The position numbers were made by a program, and so were the translations under genes. The notes beneath the pieces are model-generated. The model had not been told where the DNA came from. It made no database searches and worked only from the letters and a program-made list of their open reading frames with translations. Shown here one piece after another: positions 55,024-64,000 of a stretch of DNA of 64,000 bases. How positions within the stretch are numbered: position 1 is the stretch's first letter; every line of letters starts with the position of its first letter. This DNA is from Chondrus crispus (lineage: Eukaryota > Rhodophyta > Florideophyceae > Gigartinales > Gigartinaceae). The stretch lies in assembly GCF_000350225.1 (NCBI RefSeq), contig NW_005178593.1, positions 103,335-167,334 of the forward strand, given 5' to 3'.

Positions 55024-57423
55024 CTGTAAAGGTAGGTGGCCCTAATTCTTGGCCAGTGCCCCTAATCATTTGGCCACGATGTTGTTACGTAATAATAATC
55101 GAAATTATTAATTATGCACTCTCGGTCCACACAATGGCCCTTCCCATCTCTTCTGAATGCGGTTGTGCCAAAACATGTGATGGAATTCAAAAACAAATCA
55201 GACCAATCGATTCAGCTGTGTCCAAAACAGCAGAATACGATCTATCAGATCCTAGATTCTCATGAGTACAGTGAGAGGGCGGGTTTCTGGGATCAATGTC
55301 GCCAAAACCCCGCCTTCCCACTCACAAGCAGGCATCAAACTAGAACTGCTGCCCCCCTTTCACTCTTCCCCCACTTTTCCTTGTTCCTTCTCCTCAATTT
55401 GTCATCCCTGTGATAGCATAAGACGACATTATGAGCCGTCCGCATGTACCTCGGCGCCGTGAAGACCGCAAATGTCTTGCGGTTCAAGAGTACCGAGCAG
55501 GGCGAATGTTGGCAAGAGATGCCGCAAAGTGGTTTCAAATTCCTCCGTCCACAGTCCAGTACGCCACAGCAACACTAAACAAAACAATCATGAAGCAGGC
55601 TGGGAGACCACGCGCGCTAACTGATCAAGAAGAGAAACCAATTCTCGCTCTCCTTACTGAGTACGGAAACAAAGGAATACCGATGGACTCCCATCATGTG
55701 AGACAGGCCGTCCCAATCATGGTGTCTCACATGACGCCAGCAAGACAAGTGTTACTGCCATTTCGCGAGGGACAACCGGGTAGAAAGTGGGTACGAAACT
55801 TCATTAAGAGGCAGAACAAACTCATCAAATTTTCCAAACCAACAAAGCAAGAAGCCGAGAGATTCGCAGCATGTAGTGGGGAGGTCTTGGCTACGCATTT
55901 TGCTGCCGTTGAGAGAATAATTGCTGAATACCACATCGACGCTGAACGTATGTGGCATTTGGACGAGTGTAGAGTTACACCTGGCAAGGATGTCAATGCC
56001 AGGTCAAAATCAAGAAAAATGATGCCTCGCAGTTGCTCGCAAGACATAAAATTCCCCCGCTTCTCGTACGACAAGATAGTAACGATGATGCCCACAATAT
56101 CGGCAGCTGGCAGTACAGGGACATGTCAATTCGTTTTTAAAAGCAAAAGAATTTCTTTTCAGGAATGTGTTGCTTCATGGAACTGTAGTGTCAGAAACAC
56201 CTTTATGCGTACTACCGCGGGGTTCTCTTGGTGCACTGCGAGAGGAGTGCGGAGGCGTTGATCAAACGAATTTTCTCAACTGGGCACGCTGTTTCGTGGA
56301 CAGTGTTAGCGATTTGACAGCAAATGGGAGGAAGGTGCTGCTCATTTGTGATGCTTACCGCTCTCATTTATCACTTGGTGTTCTGCAGTTGTTTCATAAA
56401 AGCAACATCATCATGTACGCTTTGCCCGCCCATACCAGCTGGAAGACACAACCGTTAGACGTGGTAGTGTTCAGTGTGTTCAAGCGAGAACTGAACAAAG
56501 TCATGAATTCAGTTGCTACAAGGGAGGAAGGTGAGAGTTGGGATGTCTTTAAATTGTGCATGCTAATAAGGCATGCATATGAGAAAGCATTGTTTTGAGA
56601 AAATATCAAGGCAGCATTTTGCAGAGCGGGATTATGGCATCTGGACAGTCGGAAGCTCCTATCTGTACCACGCCCAGCCGCGCCTGACAGTTTAGAAAAA
56701 ATACTGGATAAGGGCCAGTTAGCTGATTTATTTGAAAAGAAGAAGGCAGTGCTAAGGGAACAAGTGCTTGGCGAGGAAGCGGTTGTACATTCAAGGGGAT
56801 ATGTTGACACTACATGCAGCCAAGTCATGACGTCAGCGAATGCCCTGACTCTGATTGAGGCGCATGTCAATCGCAAACGACGTGCCACAGCATCGGCGAA
56901 ATTGGTCGCCAAGCAGAAGGAATTAGTGGAACAGAGGAAACTAGTGGCTTGGGAGAAAAGGAGGGCATTGCTGCGAGAGTTTGTGGAGCTGAGGAGGGCA
57001 AAGCAATGTGGGGAATCGATAGAAACATATAGAAATCATGTGCGACCCCTCGGAGAACGACGGGCTTCTGCCAAACTCTATGCTGCACGTCTCGCACACG
57101 ATGCTGCAACAGGCGGTGGTGGATCGAGTGAGTGACGTGGACCCAATAAACGTTACATAATTTTGGCAGTCCACCGGGCCAATTCCGATCAGTGACCGAT
57201 CTTTAGGCACTTTTTGCCAAATTTCCCTTGCTTCAGTGTGGAATGTTGCCTGTCACCTTTCTTTGGTGGCGTTTCGCTTTACCGGAAACGATTGGTGGAC
57301 TTTGATAGAGCTTCAAGTCACGATTCCAACGGTCTAGAAACCATGTTCTCCGGCCCTCATTTCTTAGTTTTGTTTTTTAAATTACTACCGGTGGCCAAGA
57401 ATTAGGGTCACCTACCTTTACAG
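55024..57423 (+). mobile_element. pogo-2: 2.4-kb pogo-like transposon
   Basis: 32-bp inverted ends with one mismatch: CTGTAAAGGTAGGTGG and CTGTAAAGGTAGGTGA, both continuing CCCTAATTCTTGGCCA. The left flank is TA, the right flank TG, so the second base of the TA duplication may have mutated. One transposase gene on plus. Confidence 0.85.
55431..57135 (+). pseudogene. pogo-2 transposase
   Basis: ATG 55431. Psq-type helix-turn-helix (MLARDAAKWFQIPPSTVQ), CENP-B/Tc5-like DNA-binding segment (ILALLTEYGNKGIPMDS), then the DDE_1 catalytic domain: MWHLDECRVTPGKD (first D), VLLICDAYRSHLSLGV (second D), AHTSWKTQPLDVVVFSVF (third D). All three acidic residues are present. One frameshift lies between 56110 and 56190, and TGA at 56596-56598 (KALF-stop-ENIKAAF) is compatible with CGA. 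Tail to 57135 is helical and basic. Confidence 0.88.
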
Positions 57424-57439
57424 TGCTCTCAGATGGGCA

Positions 57440-57690
57440 CTTGTACTTGTGACCTGCGCCACCGGTCTCTATCTTGCAGCGTCTTTACCACAAAGTTTCT
57501 CCCTCCCACGCATTCCCGTGTCTGCCACACTTCCCCAGACTCACCCACCACCCTATCTTGAGTGGTTCCTTACAGTATACGCCTCCGACTTCGCGTCCAC
57601 CTCGCAGACCCCCCATCACGCTAACCCGTCCGCGGCTCGTAACCGAAACAGCCATGCTCACCCCTCGCCGACACCAGGCCCCTATCCTCG
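57440..57690 (+). repeat. repeated segment B, left part
   Basis: Similar to 38930-39160: CACAAAGTTTCTCCCTCCCA and CAGACTCACCCACCACCCTA occur in both. Interrupted at 57691 by a solo LTR. Confidence 0.65.
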
Positions 57691-57771
57691 TCCTCTGTGA
57701 AAAATGGCGTTTGACGGTGACGTTTTACTGTACGAAAAATGCCCGTCAACGAAATTATTATACTGCACTTA

Positions 57772-58739
57772 GAGCATCTCCACCGCGCAGCCAGAATATT
57801 GCTATTTCTAGGACACTTGTCCCACTTCTAATTGGTTATTCTCGTTGGGCACTCTGTACTGGAAAGTATCGCAATTTGCGTCGTCACAATTCGTCGGCGG
57901 AACACCACCGCGCAGGTAGATTGCTATTTTTCGCCATGGAGCCTCTGCACGAGCTCGAAGGCCTTGAGGAGCTGCAAGGTGCTGTGACAGAGGGACCAGC
58001 TCTTGCGACGCACGTGGAGTCATTTGACTTTCCTTTGGACGACGACGATGACGAGTTCACTTTGCTCATGTGCAAGCTGGCGGCGGAAGCTGACGAGAAC
58101 GACTTCGATTCACGACGTCATGGAGAGTCTGCACCTGGGAAATCTCCCAATAAGAGGCGCGACTTTGATGGTACCGTGCTGAAACTGCGAAAGCACTACT
58201 TTGGCGTCGATTGCATGCCACCTGTTTACGACAACACCGACTTCTCCAGACGGTTTGGAATACCGCGACGCGTTTTCGACAGACTGTACACCGCGCTGAG
58301 TATGCGGCCGGAGTTTATCCGCAAGGTTGATGCTGTAGGGAAGAGCGGGATACACCCTCTCCAGCGCATTATCGGCGCTTTGCGCGTGCTTTCATACATA
58401 GAACAGAGACCCCCGCAAAGCGCGGATAGTGTTCCGGAAATCTCGCACTCCAATATGCCTCCGTCGGTTCCCGCGTGAATGGTGTTTCGGTCCCCAAATT
58501 CAATCATAATTCACAGTCTTGTTGCGCGGCAGCACAAAAACGTGGCCACGCAAAGTGGCGATAAAATACGATTTGCGACGAAACTGGACGCATTTCTGAG
58601 AAAAATGCGTGCGCTCAGGTGGCAAATCGTATTTTTTCCAAGCGATTTGGCAACATCGTCGCGCGGTGGTGATGACAAATTTGCAAAATAGGTATATTTT
58701 ACAATATGGCAAACATTTTGGGCCGCGATGGAGATGCTC
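57772..58739 (+). mobile_element. Harbinger-1: deleted PIF/Harbinger, TTA duplication
   Basis: 968 bp with inverted ends GAGCATCTCCACCGCG and GAGCATCTCCATCGCG, flanked by TTA (57769-57771, 58740-58742). Too short for two genes, so non-autonomous. Confidence 0.92.
57936..58478 (+). pseudogene. N-terminal half of a Harbinger transposase
   Basis: 180 codons from ATG 57936 to TGA. Acidic start, then the domain that precedes the catalytic core: DFSRRFGIPRRVFDRLY and KSGIHPLQRIIGALRVLSY, matching FRRRFRMSHPLFYRIF-type and GASPLQNVVASLRYLAY of Harbinger-2. Catalytic half deleted. It could still bind element ends. Confidence 0.75.
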
Positions 58740-58846
58740 TTAAACGGGAGCATTTTAATAATTTCAGATATCAAGCTAGAGTGCATCCTCTCCTACAGAG
58801 ATGTTGTGATAGTACAAACCGTAAGATAGAGGAAGGGCAGAAGTAG

Positions 58847-58854
58847 TATAAATA
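58847..58854 (+). promoter_or_regulatory. TATA box of the 331-bp solo LTR
   Basis: TATAAATA in AGTAGTATAAATACGGG, placed within the last 160 bp of the LTR, the expected position for U3/R. Confidence 0.6.
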
Positions 58855-59002
58855 CGGGAAGATTCGAGGCAGACTAGCTGCCCGAAGACAAGCAAAAACG
58901 AAAACAAAACACAACAGTAAAAACGCGATTCCCGTTTTTCGTCCGGTCCTGCCAGTTAACTCTTTATCATTCCTTTTATTTTCTATTTTTTGCGACATCC
59001 TC

Positions 59003-59405
59003 GCCTTCCTACCTGCCCTCTTCCTCCCCGACAGCCTCGCTCTCACCCAACACACCCCGGCCCGAAAATCCCCGCAACCGTTGCATCCTCATCTTCGTCA
59101 TATTTTCGCCCCGCTTTCATCAGACACCATCGCAACGACTACGGAGCGTCTTTTAAGCACGATGCACAGCGTTGGCGTTCACGCCACGGACGGCAAGCTG
59201 CTGATTAACAGGGGGTGCGGCGCTTTTATGACATCGTCGTGGATCATGCCATTATGTTGCGGTTCGTGCCCGGTAGAACGCGTATGACGGCCCATTTCCA
59301 GATACCACTTAGCTGTATTCCCGGTACCGTTTCTGTGGTCCGATGTGCAGTAAAGCTTTACTGTGCATGGGACGATTTTCCGGAAACTGAATGCGATGGC
59401 AGGAA
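59003..59405 (+). repeat. repeated segment B, right part
   Basis: Continues segment B: CGTCATATTTTCGCCCCGC, GAGCGTCTTTTAAGCACGAT, then GGGACGATTTTCCGGAAACTG as in segment A. Ends where a pogo-2 fragment begins. Confidence 0.65.
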
Positions 59406-59640
59406 CTGTCTAAAGGTAGGTGGCCCTAATTCTTGGCCACGGGTAGTAATTTAAAAAATAGGAAATGAGGGCCGCAGAACATGGTTTCTGGACCGTTGGA
59501 ATCGTGACTTGAAGCTCCATCAAAATCCACCAATCGTTTCCAGTAAAGCGAAACGCCACCAAAGAAAGGTGACAGGCAACATTTCACACTGAAGCAAGGG
59601 AAATGTGGCAAAAAGTGCCGAAATGGATGGAACCACATTG
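59406..59640 (-). repeat. inverted terminal fragment of a pogo-2-type element
   Basis: CTGTCTAAAGGTAGGTGGCC followed by about 200 bp that is the complement of 57200-57410. Truncated at 59641 by gypsy-2. Confidence 0.8.
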
Positions 59641-60562
59641 TGTAGTATAGTGGCGGTCGCCAGCTATGAGCTAGCTCGAGGAAGAGGTAACAACCAATAG
59701 GTGGTGTCCCGCGGTAGATCGGGACGGTTGTAGAGCAAAGGGGAAGTACGTCGGCCGACTGTAAAAGCACGACGAACTGGTCAAAGTGTGGACCCAGAAT
59801 GGGACCTGCACTGGAAGGGGTTGTGCAAGAACACATAAAACAGGGGAGGACCCGAGCCTACAGACTAGTGTCAGAAACGGGCGGAGCGCCGAGTAGCGGA
59901 AATTCCTAGAGGGAACGAGCGGGACAGATGTCAATAGTGCCGCCAAGGCTAGAGGCTTGTTGTAGCCCGCAACTTGACAATCGTCACAATGTAGGGAGAG
60001 AGAAATAGGTCGTGCGACAGTAATACGCCGAGGTTAGAGGCTAGTCTTAACCCGCGTAGTGGCAAAGACGGAGGATTGGAAAAGTTAATGTAAAGGCAAT
60101 AGAAGCCAGGGAAACGTCGCAAGACAGATGCCGACAATGTCGCCTAAGTCATAGGCTTGTCTTGACCCGCGGTGTCGCACCGTCGAAGGAAATCCGTTCC
60201 CAAAAGATCCTTCACAGTTTACTGTCATTGCTCGGGGCCGTCGCTTAAATAAGCGAGGTCGCGGGGTCTTGGACATTCTCCATCCTACTGTACTACCGTA
60301 CTCTATTGTGCAATGCACTGTACTATGCCATTACTAATGTACCTTGTCATATACAACCTCCGGGCTGTAATGTATACAGTACGTCATCGGCCTGTAATGC
60401 CAACGTGTAGTTCGTCCGCCTGTGAGGCACATGTGTAGTCGCGCGCCTGTAAGGCACCCGCGTAGTCCATTCGCCTGTAAGGCACACGTGTAGTCGCGCG
60501 CCTGTAAGACACCCGCGGCGGCGGGTGCTGTACAAATTACAAATCTGGGCTGTGATACCACA
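59641..60562 (-). repeat. gypsy-2 3' LTR
   Basis: Starts TGTAGTAT and ends ATACCACA, so the ends are inverted repeats TGT(A/G)GTAT. Followed by a polypurine tract on the minus strand. 922 bp. It contains a 27-28 bp tandem repeat. Assigned by ends and context because the other LTR is not visible. Confidence 0.65.
60390..60518. repeat. 27-28 bp minisatellite in the gypsy-2 LTR
   Basis: Units start at 60390, 60418, 60445, 60473 and 60500 with GCCTGT(A/G)A(T/G)GC and end in variants of GTGTAGTCGCGC. A weaker sixth unit precedes at about 60362. Confidence 0.85.
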
Positions 60563-60575
60563 CGGCCCCCCGCCC
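60563..60575 (-). other. gypsy-2 polypurine tract
   Basis: Minus strand reads GGGCGGGGGGCCG directly before the LTR start TGTGGTAT. Confidence 0.6.
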
Positions 60576-60674
60576 AAACCGAAGCCGTCCCGGGGCTGCC
60601 CTTGATTCTGACATCGATCTCTTTCCTCTTTTTTTCTGTCTGCATGACGTTGGGTGCGCTTGCGCCCAAGCCGG

Positions 60675-62264
60675 ATGGCCGATTTCATGCACAAGGGCTC
60701 TGCCGCCGAGGTGGGCAATTTCGTGTGGCTCCGGGGCCACGCGGTACCGCGCGAAGTCTTCGAGCAGCGGGACTTCCGTTGGCGGTGTGACAGCGCACCC
60801 GAGAACTGGAGATCGGCGAACCGCCTGCCAAGAAATTGGACACCGCAGGCCATGGTCAATCAGCGCTTGGACTACAGCTTCTACGACGACGCCCTGCCGC
60901 CCGACTGGCAGCTTGATGTGGCGTTCGCTCGATACGGACGTAAACTGGCATATTGCCGTGCGTTGGCAGCTGCTCGAGCGACGATCGGTTTCTTCGACGA
61001 TGCGGAGCAGTTCGATCGTCGCTGTTTGGTCGCGAAGGCATCGCTGATTCATCCAACGCATTGGTCCTTCTATGACAACCCCCAGGGTGATCATGTCGAC
61101 GGTCGTCACAAATATATGCCTGAATCATGGCGTCGGTGGGAACGTTCATCACGACACAGGTTTGGCGTGTTCGCCGCTCTGCAGCATCGCGAAATTTTTG
61201 GTCTGCGACCGGAGGTTGTGAGGCAACGATGGCCGCGGATCCCGAGAGGTTGGGAGACGTTGGAGGTTCCTCTATGGGTGCCGGTCGGCACGCCACCTGT
61301 CGTGACGAATTTGGGAATCGACTTGGCAGTTGCAAGCCTTGACGATTGCCTCGGGAAAATTTTCTACGCAGAGTTTGCTTGGCTCGCGGCAACGGAGGCC
61401 ATCCATGTAGCCCGACAAGGCCGTTTGCAACGGTTTTCCCCTTCCTTAATTGCGGCAATTCGCAGAGTTGGCGTTGGTGCCATTTGTTTTGGTCACGATG
61501 ACCACATGGTCGAGTTAGAAGCACTCCTTCACGAAATGGAAGTCATCCGATGGGACCGCTTGTGGCAGTGTAACGGAAAGGTTCCGAAGTATAACCATTA
61601 CGGTACCCCGGTGTATGACTCGGGTGATTATGTCGAGTTCGACGCGCAACGATGGGCAACACAAATGCCGGATGCGATGTACATCCAAGAAGATTATGAC
61701 GGACGTCCATGCGAACCAATGCCATCTACAGGCGTGTTCCATACGGGGTTTCTTAACCACTACGTGCCAAATCCCGTCCTAGCACCATGGGAGTGCGTTC
61801 GTGAGGATGCGGGCAGTAACAGCAGACGAGAGAGAAAGAATCGCCGGGGTGTGGGACATCACAACAGGACAACACTAGCGTCGGTAGAAGCACGTGATCC
61901 GTCCTCATCGACTCCTCTGGATGGCCATACTGGCACTGTAGAGGGTGGCATTTCACAGATTAGATCACTGCTCGTCGAGCGAGGCTTGCAGCCGAGGACG
62001 GCATCTGTCGGTATCGCACCGCCATCATCTGCCAGTGGTGTAGTCGACGTAATTGAAACCCTATTGCGCAGTAGCCCTTTGCACAGCCTTGTGACAGCCT
62101 GTCCCTCATACTCCGCGAGCAGGGAGGAGATCAAAGATCTGGATGCGACTGCGGATATCGAGATTGATATTTCGCAAGGCATTTCTCCTCTCCAGATTCC
62201 CCGCACGACGTACGTCTCTGTTGAACCGGCGAACGCCGGCGGAAATAGCGGACAACGGAGTTGA
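60675..62264 (+). CDS. antisense ORF of gypsy-2 (asORF), intact, unknown family
   Basis: 529 residues from ATG 60675 (MADFMHKGSAAEV) to TGA 62262, on the strand opposite to pol, starting about 110 bp inside the 3' LTR. It is homologous over the middle 350 residues to the asORF of gypsy-1 (2481-4064). It is rich in Trp, Arg and Tyr (WRRWERSSRHRFG, RQRWPRIPRGWE). The C-terminal 130 residues are Ser/Thr-rich and acidic. No signal peptide, membrane helix or known catalytic motif seen. The C-terminus overlaps the antisense chromodomain by about 40 bp. Antisense extra ORFs are known in some plant gypsy lineages, but I do not recognise this protein. It is one of the few undamaged long frames in the window. 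Confidence 0.7.
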   Translation: MADFMHKGSAAEVGNFVWLRGHAVPREVFEQRDFRWRCDSAPENWRSANRLPRNWTPQAMVNQRLDYSFYDDALPPDWQLDVAFARYGRKLAYCRALAAARATIGFFDDAEQFDRRCLVAKASLIHPTHWSFYDNPQGDHVDGRHKYMPESWRRWERSSRHRFGVFAALQHREIFGLRPEVVRQRWPRIPRGWETLEVPLWVPVGTPPVVTNLGIDLAVASLDDCLGKIFYAEFAWLAATEAIHVARQGRLQRFSPSLIAAIRRVGVGAICFGHDDHMVELEALLHEMEVIRWDRLWQCNGKVPKYNHYGTPVYDSGDYVEFDAQRWATQMPDAMYIQEDYDGRPCEPMPSTGVFHTGFLNHYVPNPVLAPWECVREDAGSNSRRERKNRRGVGHHNRTTLASVEARDPSSSTPLDGHTGTVEGGISQIRSLLVERGLQPRTASVGIAPPSSASGVVDVIETLLRSSPLHSLVTACPSYSASREEIKDLDATADIEIDISQGISPLQIPRTTYVSVEPANAGGNSGQRS

Positions 62265-62375
62265 AAGGCAAATTTCGCCCTGGTTCCCAAGTGTCACCCG
62301 ACTCATCATAACCGGTTCATCGGACTCTGAATCGATCGTTTCGGTCATTATACGCGAGAATTGCGTCAAATGAGT
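62225..62375 (-). pseudogene. gypsy-2 chromodomain with one TGA
   Basis: Minus strand reads FDAILAYNDRNDRFRVR, TGA, TGYDESGDTWEPGRNL, NSVVRYFRRRSP. The stop replaces the conserved Trp of the VRW-x-GY block (TGG to TGA). Clearly diverged from the gypsy-1 chromodomain. Confidence 0.8.
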
Positions 62376-62529
62376 GCTCGTTTCTTCTCCCGTCTATGGC
62401 ACATTCCGCCTCAGAGATTTCTGATCTTCGGAGGCGAGAGAAGGGTCTCCGATGTTCTTCAGAAATTTCTTCCGACGGCGTTCTACCCCCCTGCTCCTCA
62501 TAGGAATTTTTCCTGGTCTCATGATGGGA

Positions 62530-62981
62530 TTATTGACTGCCGCTGGCAGCGGGCAGGTTGGGGGTTCCGTCTTCAGACTCATTGTCGTTTTCGACTTCTC
62601 TTGTAATTCTTGCTTGGAAGGTCTTCTTTGAAACACGATCCCGGGTTACCGTCTCGGTGAGGCCATCACGAATAATAGTGACTGTGTGTGATGTCGCGCC
62701 AATGACCTCAAATGGTCCATCTGCTTTTGGCTGCAGCTTGTTCTCGGAAACCCCTCCACTTTCCGTACGTAGCGGTACTTGTCTCTTCACGAACACTTTG
62801 TCCCCAATAGCCGCTGGGATGCTATTTTTCCGACATGCTTGTCGCAATTTTCCTTGTATCGTGTCTGAGCTGCTCTTAGCGTGTCGGTGGCTCCGTCCAT
62901 GAGACTTTTAAGATGATCCATCGGCCCTATACGTTCGCCTCGAGTTTCTGGCATCGTACCATTCTCGGGAATGTTTCCAAA
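62530..62981 (-). pseudogene. gypsy-2 integrase C-terminal domain
   Basis: GDKVFVKRQVPLRTES, NKLQPKADGPFEVIGA and TVTRDRVSKKTFQAR form the integrase C-terminal beta domain. In another frame just upstream, DTLRAAQTRYKENCDKHV is the helical lead-in. The frame breaks near 62847 and the domain is cut from the rest of integrase by the solo LTR at 62982. Confidence 0.8.
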
Positions 62982-64000
62982 TGTAGTGCAATAATGGGCT
63001 CTACAGGGTGGTGAAAAGAAAGGAAAATATTTGGATATGAAAAGTAGTCCGGGTTGGGGGACACACGTGTGAATAATTGCACAGTTTTAATTTTTAATTA
63101 TTTTATTTTATTTAGTTAATTAGTTGGCATTAATTTTGCTGACACTAGATAAGATCTAGGATCTAGCGCCGAGAGCTACTGTAGTGGTTCCGGCCGGGCG
63201 ATATATAGCTAAGCCCACTGGCCACCAAGTCAGTAGAGGTAACCCGAGTTGCCAGAGTTGAATATCGCCTTGGTCGAAGTCCGTCTTACCCAAGACGCTC
63301 CCTTTTACCAGAGATTACGTTATCCTTTGCGCTCGGGGGTTCCCCTTTTCTTTTTCCTTTATTTCCCTATTCTTTTCTATCTCTATCTCTATTTTTCCCT
63401 TAATTGCGTTGGTTCCACTGGAGTTGGTTGCGACCGATCCGGTGTAGGTGTTTTAGCCATCGGGCAACACGTTGTGTAGCGCTGCTTCTGTTTCAAGTTC
63501 CGTCGGAAGGCTGTTGCAACGACGCCTCCGTCGAAGGTCTTACTGTACAAGACAGAGTTGGTACCACCTACTGCGATTGCGATCGCGCTGGTGAGAGTGC
63601 TTTTAGCCATCGGGCAACACGTCGGTGGTAGCGCTGCTACACGGTTACGATCCCGTCGGGTAGTGCTGAAGAAGCCCCCGTCGAAGACCTTGAATTACAC
63701 ACAAGGTGCTGAAGACGCTCATCGAGCATTGGCCTTACAAACCAGCGAACCGCGGTTACATCCTCGTAGACAAGCCCAACCCGCACTCGTCGAGCGCTCA
63801 AGTCTTCACAAGCCTCTACCACCATTATCCTCCCGGGCCGGGCATCTTTCCTTAACCCCCCGTCGGAGTTGAGCTACCGTGGGCTGCAAGCCCACACAAG
63901 GGGAAAGGGTGTCTCGAACGCTCCGTAGCGCGTGCCATCGGCAGTGGTTGTTGCTGTTGTTGTTTTTCTTCTTTTTGTTTGACCGTCGGACTGCGTTCGC
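62982..64000 (+). repeat. LTR of the gypsy-1 LTR superfamily, opposite orientation, runs off the window
   Basis: Begins TGTAGTGCAAT and is nearly the complement of the split solo LTR (19281-19415 plus 36958-37869). By comparison about 25 more bases are needed to reach its end, so it is probably complete just beyond 64000. Left flank CCAAA is the expected 5-bp duplication. It may be solo or the first LTR of a full element. Confidence 0.85.

Larger units (their letters stand above)
57691..59002 (+). repeat. solo LTR with target duplication TCCTC, containing Harbinger-1
   Basis: LTR 57696-58997 starts TGTGAAAAATGG and ends TTTTTTGCGACA, flanked by TCCTC at 57691-57695 and 58998-59002. Excluding the inner Harbinger-1 and one TTA it is 331 bp. 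It carries a TATA box (58847), supporting LTR identity. No interior partner in the window; family distinct from the other LTRs. Confidence 0.85.
59641..64000 (-). mobile_element. gypsy-2: second chromodomain Ty3/gypsy element, extends past the window
   Basis: The minus-strand element seen from its 3' end: 3' LTR, polypurine tract, antisense ORF, chromodomain, integrase C-terminus. Then it is interrupted by a solo LTR at 62982. The rest of pol and the 5' LTR lie outside the window, so its 5-bp duplication (CATTG at 59636-59640 expected) cannot be checked. Confidence 0.8.

Noticed and set aside
57474..58478. 334-codon frame read as one gene
   Set aside because: Its first 150 codons are segment B and solo LTR sequence that happen to be open; only 57936-58478 is Harbinger coding.
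1..64000. tRNA or rRNA genes, CRISPR arrays, bacterial-type operons
   Set aside because: No cloverleaf-like T-arm and acceptor pairs, no rRNA core sequence, no regularly spaced repeat-spacer array. The only tandem array (60390-60518) has no spacers.

Overview
This 64-kb window looks like a nuclear intergenic repeat block of an intron-poor eukaryote with roughly balanced base composition. Nearly everything in it is transposable-element DNA: LTR retrotransposons (Ty1/copia and chromodomain Ty3/gypsy) and DNA transposons of the CACTA/TNP2, pogo, hAT and PIF/Harbinger types. The long uninterrupted polyproteins and the mix of element types remind me of a florideophyte red alga such as Chondrus. 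That is recognition of style, not proof, and other algae or fungi are not excluded. I see no rRNA, tRNA, CRISPR or bacterial operon.

Left half (1-38.9 kb) is one nested stack. The oldest layer is a decayed copia element on the minus strand (copia-A), present as fragments at 1-1247, 16640-17122, 18317-19275 and 37875-38590. It was split by: (i) a chromovirus-type gypsy element, gypsy-1 (1248-16639, minus), with two 1.1-kb LTRs, a primer-binding site and a polypurine tract; (ii) a solo LTR with duplication GTGCC (17128-18311); (iii) a second solo LTR with duplication CGCGT (19281-19415 plus 36958-37869). The second solo LTR was itself split by a young copia element, copia-B (19416-36952, plus, duplication GTGGG, 480-bp LTRs). 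Copia-B holds a 10.9-kb CACTA-like DNA transposon (25411-36347) carrying a TNP2 transposase, a divergent DNA-binding gene and fragments of host genes (a GBF1/GNOM-type ARF-GEF and probably a family-2 glycosyltransferase).

Right half (38.9-64 kb) is a second cluster. Two copies of an unidentified repeated segment (A at 38.9-42.4 kb, B at 57.4-59.4 kb) are each broken by insertions: a pogo-like element with a palindrome-rich MITE in A, and a 331-bp solo LTR carrying a deleted Harbinger in B. A hAT element (43305-49491), itself containing a 4.3-kb Harbinger, sits in a pseudogene copy of the one plausible host gene, a Nudix-like/APH-fold phosphotransferase at 52478-53872. A second pogo element (55024-57423) and a second chromovirus, gypsy-2 (59641 to beyond the window), follow.

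The observation I rate highest is that both gypsy elements, whose chromodomains are strongly diverged, carry a homologous open reading frame of about 530 codons on the antisense strand between pol and the 3' LTR. It is intact in gypsy-2 and interrupted by only two TGA codons in gypsy-1. I do not recognise its family. Most premature stops in the window can be explained by C-to-T change, often at CGA.
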